Shown here: in pieces, positions 33,834 through 38,591 of the stretch
Layout: each line of letters starts with the position of its first letter
Numbering within the stretch: the stretch's first letter is position 1
Source of the DNA: Candidatus Bipolaricaulota bacterium
GTDB lineage: Bacteria; Bipolaricaulota; Bipolaricaulia; UBA7950; UBA9294
Assembly: GCA_023132915.1 (NCBI GenBank)
Contig: JAGLXM010000188.1
Location: 1-38,591, forward strand
DNA length: 38,591 bases
Direction of reading: 5' to 3'
Notes under the pieces: model-generated
What the model was told of the DNA's origin: nothing
Seen by the model: only the letters and a program-made list of their open reading frames with translations
The model's database searches: none
Translations under genes and position numbers: made by a program

Positions 33834-36797
33834 CTAGCCACAAGCAGAACAAGGCTTGTCAAATGGCGCAACTCTGGATCGAAGGAGCTGGATTCGTCCT
33901 ATACGACATCTAGGGCACGCGACGTCTCTTGGACGATTACCGCAAAGACTACATTCCCACCAGCTCGGCAGTTCGCCCACTCCAGGGTTCAGACGCACGA
34001 CCCCGACGGAGCAAGCCCCGCAAAGGGGCCACGAGGACGTCTCAAGGGCATCTATCCAATCAACCTCGTAGCCGTCGCGGCTTAGCTCAAGTAGGAATGC
34101 GGACTCGTTGCCGCGCGGCGCAATCAAGAACACCTCCTCGCGTGCACGAGATAGCGCGACGTAGAACAAGCGCCGTTCCTCTGCGTGCGGGAATTGCTCG
34201 GGCTCTGATCGCAACATATCAAGAAGAGGATCATCCGAGAAGGAAGAGGGAAACGTGTACTTCGAGGGGCCCGAATCGAGCCCAACCAATATCACGTAGT
34301 TGGCCTCCAAGCCTTTGCTCCCATGAATGGTGTAAAACTTCGTTCTCCGGTCTCTTCCCAACCTCAATCCCTTGCGGAGACGATCGTAGCGAGCGAGCAC
34401 GTAAACAGATCGGTCGGGAGAGCAACTCCGGGAATCGATTAGCTGAAGCGCTCGTCGGACTGCCTCAGCATACCGCACACGATCTTCCGAGTCTGGATAG
34501 ATGCCCTTGACCTGATCTGCCAGGAGAACATGCACGGGAGGCGAGTCACTCTCCCTTGAGCAGACGAGGCTCTTCCTGAGCTGCGTGGGGTTCCTCAACA
34601 CGAACCTCGAGCTCAGCTTCTCCAACCTTGCGTCGAAGCGGAACGTCTCGGTTAGATCGAGCCGCTTGTGGTAGCCCAGCAAGCTGCCAAAGGCTGACAT
34701 GTAGCCCGGATCCCCACCACGGAATCGGTAAATCGACTGCCAGTCATCCCCTATACAGAAGATCCGAGGCCGTGGAGTCTGTGAAGCCAATGCTTGAAGA
34801 AGTCGCACATCGTCGGCAGCGATATCCTGGAATTCGTCCACGAAGATGTACTTGAAACCATGGCGTATTGCTCCTTCCTTGAGGTAACTCGAAGCTTTGT
34901 CCAGCATGTCTGTGTAGTCTACACATGGAGTGTCCCGCAGATGAGCCTCATATGATTGGAGAACCTCCTCGAATATGGTGAAGAAGCGCCGAGCTCTCGC
35001 CTCACACCTCAGTTCTTTTGCCCTATCCAGGAATCTCTGCTTGGTCCAGTGCCCGGCTCGGTAGAGCTTAAGGAAGGTCGCGAGAAGTGACGAAAGCCTG
35101 CTAAGACGCGGTATGACCATTTTATGCGAGAGGATCTCTTGAGGAGACATTGGATTGAACACGACGCCATGTTCCTCAAGGCCCACCCGCAAGACATCAG
35201 TCAGAGTGCCATCACGCGCCTGATAGGAGTAAGTGGAAAGTAGAGACGTGCCGTGCTTCTTGTGAATCTTCAACGCCCATCTGTACTTCTGGATATAGCG
35301 CCGCTTCTCCGAAGGGTCTAGGAATGGGGGAGGCTGATGCTTCTCATCCAGCCCGAAATGCTCAATCCACAACTGCGCACTAGGGATGAAGAAATCGGGT
35401 TTGTACTGCCGGTGTTCCGGATCGAACACGCGAGGTTCGTAGGGCTTCTCATACTCGTGGTCGATACCCATTGAGAAGAGGAAGTCGGCGATGAGAAGTT
35501 CTTCGCGGCTACGCACGTAGTCTCCACTCAGGCTGCGTTTGTTGCAGCTTCGCCACTCTGTCCAGTACTCCTCCTTGCTTCCTGCGGCCACAAAATATAT
35601 TGGAGAAGGAAGATCGTGCAGCAAGAACCTGACAGCTTCAGAGGCACCGTCGCTTCGAAACAGGTGATCCAGGACGGCCTGGATGAACTCGCCGAGGCTG
35701 TCATCGTTCCCCGCGTGAGGCGAAACGTCCGGCTTTTTACCCTCCGCCTCCCCGATTCGAGCGTTGGCGTATTGGTGGAGATTGTGTACGGAGACCCCCT
35801 CCAAGGCGACTATGGAAACAGCATCAAGCCGCTTTCGCAGTTCCTCACGAACCTTCTTCAGAAAGGTAAGTACGAGGATCTCATCGGGTGCAGCCGCGCC
35901 ACTTGCCACCAGATAGGCAACTTTGGCGACAAGGCAAGCGGTCTTGCCTGTTCCGGCACCGGCAACGACCAGTACAGCGTCTTCATCATGAAGTACGGCA
36001 TCTTCCTGCGCGCGATTCAGGGAATACGGGAGTAGTGAAGATAGAACGTGTGAGTCGCGCTCTCTCCTCCTGTCAACGAATACAGCATTTCGTTGATCAA
36101 TCTCGGGAATCGCATCTTCCAAGCGTTTGATGTATCGCTGCGCAATCGCGAAGTGTTCCCCGTCCAAGTGCGGAAGCACCGAAGCCACGGCGTCGCTCGG
36201 CAAGTTGCTCGATGCATGCTCGCACCAGGAAACGTAGTCGCTGTTCCTGCAGTAGTCGTCGCGTTCGAGCATTGAATCGAAGCTAGACATGGCCGACACT
36301 ACTTGAGGAAACAGAGCTTCAGCCTCCGCTCTTGCCGCCCGCTTCCTCTCCCTTAGGATCTTGCCACGCTGAAAACTCAGCGTGGCAACGATCGAGAGCA
36401 GAAGAACAGATCCCACAATCGCGACTACGAGGCCGGCTGGCGAGGACCCATTTGGCAGCGGCGACACCGAGTCTGCGTACACCTGTGGTTCCCAGGAGTG
36501 TCGAGGATGCGAAAGGTAGTAGTGGCCTGACACCCTAATGTCCGCTCCTTCCCGAAGCCATGCGGGCTTGCCAGATTCCGAGAACTGCCAGTAGACATGG
36601 ACGGAGCACTCACCCTCGACAATGTCGAGATTCACCCATCGCGCTTCTTCGTCGAGCTCTCGGACCGTCCCTGTTACGGAAACGTACTCCTCGTCGTAAC
36701 TAGCGCCAAGGGAGCAAACGGGAATGGCGCAAGCGGACTGGCAAGAGCAGGCGGCGACAAAGAGAACCAGCGCAATGGCAATGCCTCTAGTACGCAT
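33834..36797 (-). CDS. UvrD-type superfamily 1 helicase with N-terminal lipoprotein-like signal, extracytoplasmic domain, TM helix, internal PD-(D/E)XK-like insert and C-terminal zinc-finger-like Cys pairs
   Basis: VLFVAACS lipobox-like; TM LVVAIVGSVLLLSIVATLSF; AGAGTGKTACLV; FVDEFQDIAADD; GDDWQSIYRFRGGD; HGSKGLEANYVILVG; FYVALSRARE; YKPDFFIPSAQLWIEHFG. Confidence 0.85.
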   Translation of the reverse strand: MRTRGIAIALVLFVAACSCQSACAIPVCSLGASYDEEYVSVTGTVRELDEEARWVNLDIVEGECSVHVYWQFSESGKPAWLREGADIRVSGHYYLSHPRHSWEPQVYADSVSPLPNGSSPAGLVVAIVGSVLLLSIVATLSFQRGKILRERKRAARAEAEALFPQVVSAMSSFDSMLERDDYCRNSDYVSWCEHASSNLPSDAVASVLPHLDGEHFAIAQRYIKRLEDAIPEIDQRNAVFVDRRRERDSHVLSSLLPYSLNRAQEDAVLHDEDAVLVVAGAGTGKTACLVAKVAYLVASGAAAPDEILVLTFLKKVREELRKRLDAVSIVALEGVSVHNLHQYANARIGEAEGKKPDVSPHAGNDDSLGEFIQAVLDHLFRSDGASEAVRFLLHDLPSPIYFVAAGSKEEYWTEWRSCNKRSLSGDYVRSREELLIADFLFSMGIDHEYEKPYEPRVFDPEHRQYKPDFFIPSAQLWIEHFGLDEKHQPPPFLDPSEKRRYIQKYRWALKIHKKHGTSLLSTYSYQARDGTLTDVLRVGLEEHGVVFNPMSPQEILSHKMVIPRLSRLSSLLATFLKLYRAGHWTKQRFLDRAKELRCEARARRFFTIFEEVLQSYEAHLRDTPCVDYTDMLDKASSYLKEGAIRHGFKYIFVDEFQDIAADDVRLLQALASQTPRPRIFCIGDDWQSIYRFRGGDPGYMSAFGSLLGYHKRLDLTETFRFDARLEKLSSRFVLRNPTQLRKSLVCSRESDSPPVHVLLADQVKGIYPDSEDRVRYAEAVRRALQLIDSRSCSPDRSVYVLARYDRLRKGLRLGRDRRTKFYTIHGSKGLEANYVILVGLDSGPSKYTFPSSFSDDPLLDMLRSEPEQFPHAEERRLFYVALSRAREEVFLIAPRGNESAFLLELSRDGYEVDWIDALETSSWPLCGACSVGVVRLNPGVGELPSWWECSLCGNRPRDVACPRCRIGRIQLLRSRVAPFDKPCSACG

Positions 36798-37004
36798 ACG
36801 GTATGCCGTTCCCCCTTCAACACAAGCCTGACCAGCCCTCTCTGACCGGTCCACTTCTTGAGTTAGTCTAGAGGATCACCTCCTGCGAAGGCGAATGTGC
36901 CCCCCAAGACAGCCCAAGATGAGAGTTAGCACTTGACCGGAAACAGGAGGCAGGTCAAGGAAGAGATCATGCAATAGCCTATCGCCAGAGCCCAACCGGC
37001 TTGG

Positions 37005-37050
37005 AATTCGGGGGACATACCTGAATTCGAGGGACACACACCTTATCTCT
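37005..37050. repeat. Tandem GAATTCGGGGGACATACCT / GAATTCGAGGGACACACACCTTAT motifs
   Basis: Two adjacent related copies; CACACACCTTATCT also at 32196-32209. Confidence 0.55.
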
Positions 37051-37145
37051 GTGGCTTGGGCTTTGCCTTTTGCTGAGCGTACCACGATCGCAACGCAGGA
37101 AGACAGACCTGCTTTTTTGAACACTGCGGGTTGTCCTCCCGTCGA

Positions 37146-37401
37146 TCAATACTCCAGGTACTCGTAGAAGGCGGATCCCTCAGGAAGGAGGCCGATGTCT
37201 TCATGGAGTCGCTCCACCTTCTGGTCGAAGCGCATACTTGACGACCACTGCATAGCCCGAAGTGGGAGCGATGATCCCCGCGAGCACGCGGATTGTGGTC
37301 GTCTTCCCGGCGCCGTTGGGGCCGAGGAAGCCATAAATAATCCCGGCCGGCAGCGCGAACACAGGTGGTGGCTGCATTACCGGCTGTCTTTGAGAACTTG
37401 A
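37146..37401 (-). pseudogene. ABC transporter ATPase remnant
   Basis: [34 protein letters not shown] then, frameshifted, [27 protein letters not shown]. Confidence 0.7.
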
Positions 37402-37433
37402 CAGAGCCAGACATGACAACCTAGGATGAACCC

Positions 37434-38591
37434 ATGAGAGTATATATCACGCTTTTGGCTCTGGTGCTTGCTGTTACCTCCTTGGGAGTGTCACAGGATG
37501 TCCCGCCGGTGTGGGTGCTCACCATCGACACAGAGATCGGCCGCGGCACCGTCTCCTATCTACGTAAGGGCTTGGCGGAGGCGACCGCTGCGAAGGCCCT
37601 GGCCGTTGTGATACAGCTTTCCACCCCCGGAGGCTACCTGGATTCGGCGGTGGCTGGCCGTGACGCCATCCTGGACGCAGACCTTCCCACGATCGCCTAC
37701 GTTAATCGGGAGGCCTACTCAGCCGGAGCGCTCCTCGCTATCGCCTGTGAGCACATCTACTTCGCCCCCGCTGGGGTGATGGGTGCTGCTACCCCTGTCT
37801 ACTTTGAAAAGGGGATGATGCGGGAGGCACCAGAGAAGGTCATCTCCGCCACGCGCAAGCTCTTCCGGGCCACGGCTGAGACGCGTGGCCGCCCGCCCGA
37901 GGTCGCCGAGGCGATGGTGGATCGCGACGTGGAGATCGAAGATCTCGTCGAGCGAGGCAAGCTTCTCACCCTCACCACTCAGGAGGCGGCGGAGTGGGGC
38001 TACTCCGCCGGAGAGGCGGCTAGCCTTGATCAGCTTCTGCAACTGGAGGAACTTGCCGCGGGGGAGGTAGTCCACTTTGCTTCCAGATGGGTCGACACGG
38101 TGGTCGAGATCCTGACCCGTTCGTGGGTAGCGGCCCTTCTCATCACCGTGGGGGTGCTGGGACTCATCGCCGAGATGATCATCCCCGGCTTTGGAGTGCC
38201 AGGCATCCTAGGGCTCGCCTCCCTAGGCGCCTTCTTGTGGTCTCACACCCTTGTAGGTCTGGCTGGGTGGGAGTCGATCATCTTCCTCCTAGGGGGGCTT
38301 GTGGCGATCTTTCTTGAGGTGTTCGTTTTTACTGCCGTTGACTTCGGGGTGGCTGGGCTTGTGGGACTGGTAGCGATTGGACTGGGCTTCTACACCTCGA
38401 TGGTAGGGCCATTCACGCAGCCGGGGGAGACGCTGCGAGCGGTGCTGGTAGTCTCAGGTGCCCTTGTGGTGGCTTTGATAGGGGTTATACTGCTCCTTGT
38501 CAAGCTCCCCAGGTCCAGATTGCGCTTAGGCGGAGTAATCCTATCCTCGTCTATCACCGGCCGAGCGTTTGATCGGCGCCAAGCTGAAGGT
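37434..38591 (+). CDS. NfeD-family membrane-bound ClpP-class serine protease (runs off the right edge)
   Basis: [16 protein letters not shown]...[32 protein letters not shown]; multi-[12 protein letters not shown]...; open to the window end. Confidence 0.85.
   Translation, partial: MRVYITLLALVLAVTSLGVSQDVPPVWVLTIDTEIGRGTVSYLRKGLAEATAAKALAVVIQLSTPGGYLDSAVAGRDAILDADLPTIAYVNREAYSAGALLAIACEHIYFAPAGVMGAATPVYFEKGMMREAPEKVISATRKLFRATAETRGRPPEVAEAMVDRDVEIEDLVERGKLLTLTTQEAAEWGYSAGEAASLDQLLQLEELAAGEVVHFASRWVDTVVEILTRSWVAALLITVGVLGLIAEMIIPGFGVPGILGLASLGAFLWSHTLVGLAGWESIIFLLGGLVAIFLEVFVFTAVDFGVAGLVGLVAIGLGFYTSMVGPFTQPGETLRAVLVVSGALVVALIGVILLLVKLPRSRLRLGGVILSSSITGRAFDRRQAEG

Overview
The window has three parts. 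(1) About 1-13.3 kb looks like ordinary bacterial chromosome: a DUF433/DUF5615 toxin-antitoxin pair, a radical SAM/SPASM protein, an unusual methyltransferase-PlsC-zinc-ribbon fusion, an M29 aminopeptidase, an ABC exporter operon, and a GntR-ABC-DUF4097 operon. (2) About 13.4-32.2 kb is a long one-directional array of integron-type gene cassettes, about 15 by eye. Most start with TTRRRY-like sequence and end with the complementary RYYYAAC, followed by attC-like hairpin sequence. No full-length integron integrase is present. Instead the array holds at least three near-identical copies (plus degenerate ones) of a module carrying the 5' end of an intI-like gene on the minus strand, an attI-like site and a cassette junction. 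By eye there are about seven attI-like sites sharing a TATgNTGCAGNNTTGCANNNTAATNATTGt core; several have a strong sigma70-type promoter whose -10 box abuts or overlaps the core. Cassette cargo includes an ANT(6)-like nucleotidyltransferase, an MGT-type glycosyltransferase, HEPN, DUF6602 and HNH proteins, HigBA, an RHH/RelE pair, TauE, DDAH, an alpha/beta hydrolase and a cupin. An MNT/HEPN pair sits between cassettes. (3) About 32.2-37.4 kb is a mobile or decayed segment: a tRNA-Ala-like 3' remnant, an intact IS3-family element with inverted repeats and a 3-bp duplication, a putatively membrane-anchored UvrD-type helicase, and an ABC ATPase remnant. An NfeD-type protein runs off the right edge. 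All calls come from reading the sequence and the supplied ORF track; no searches were run.
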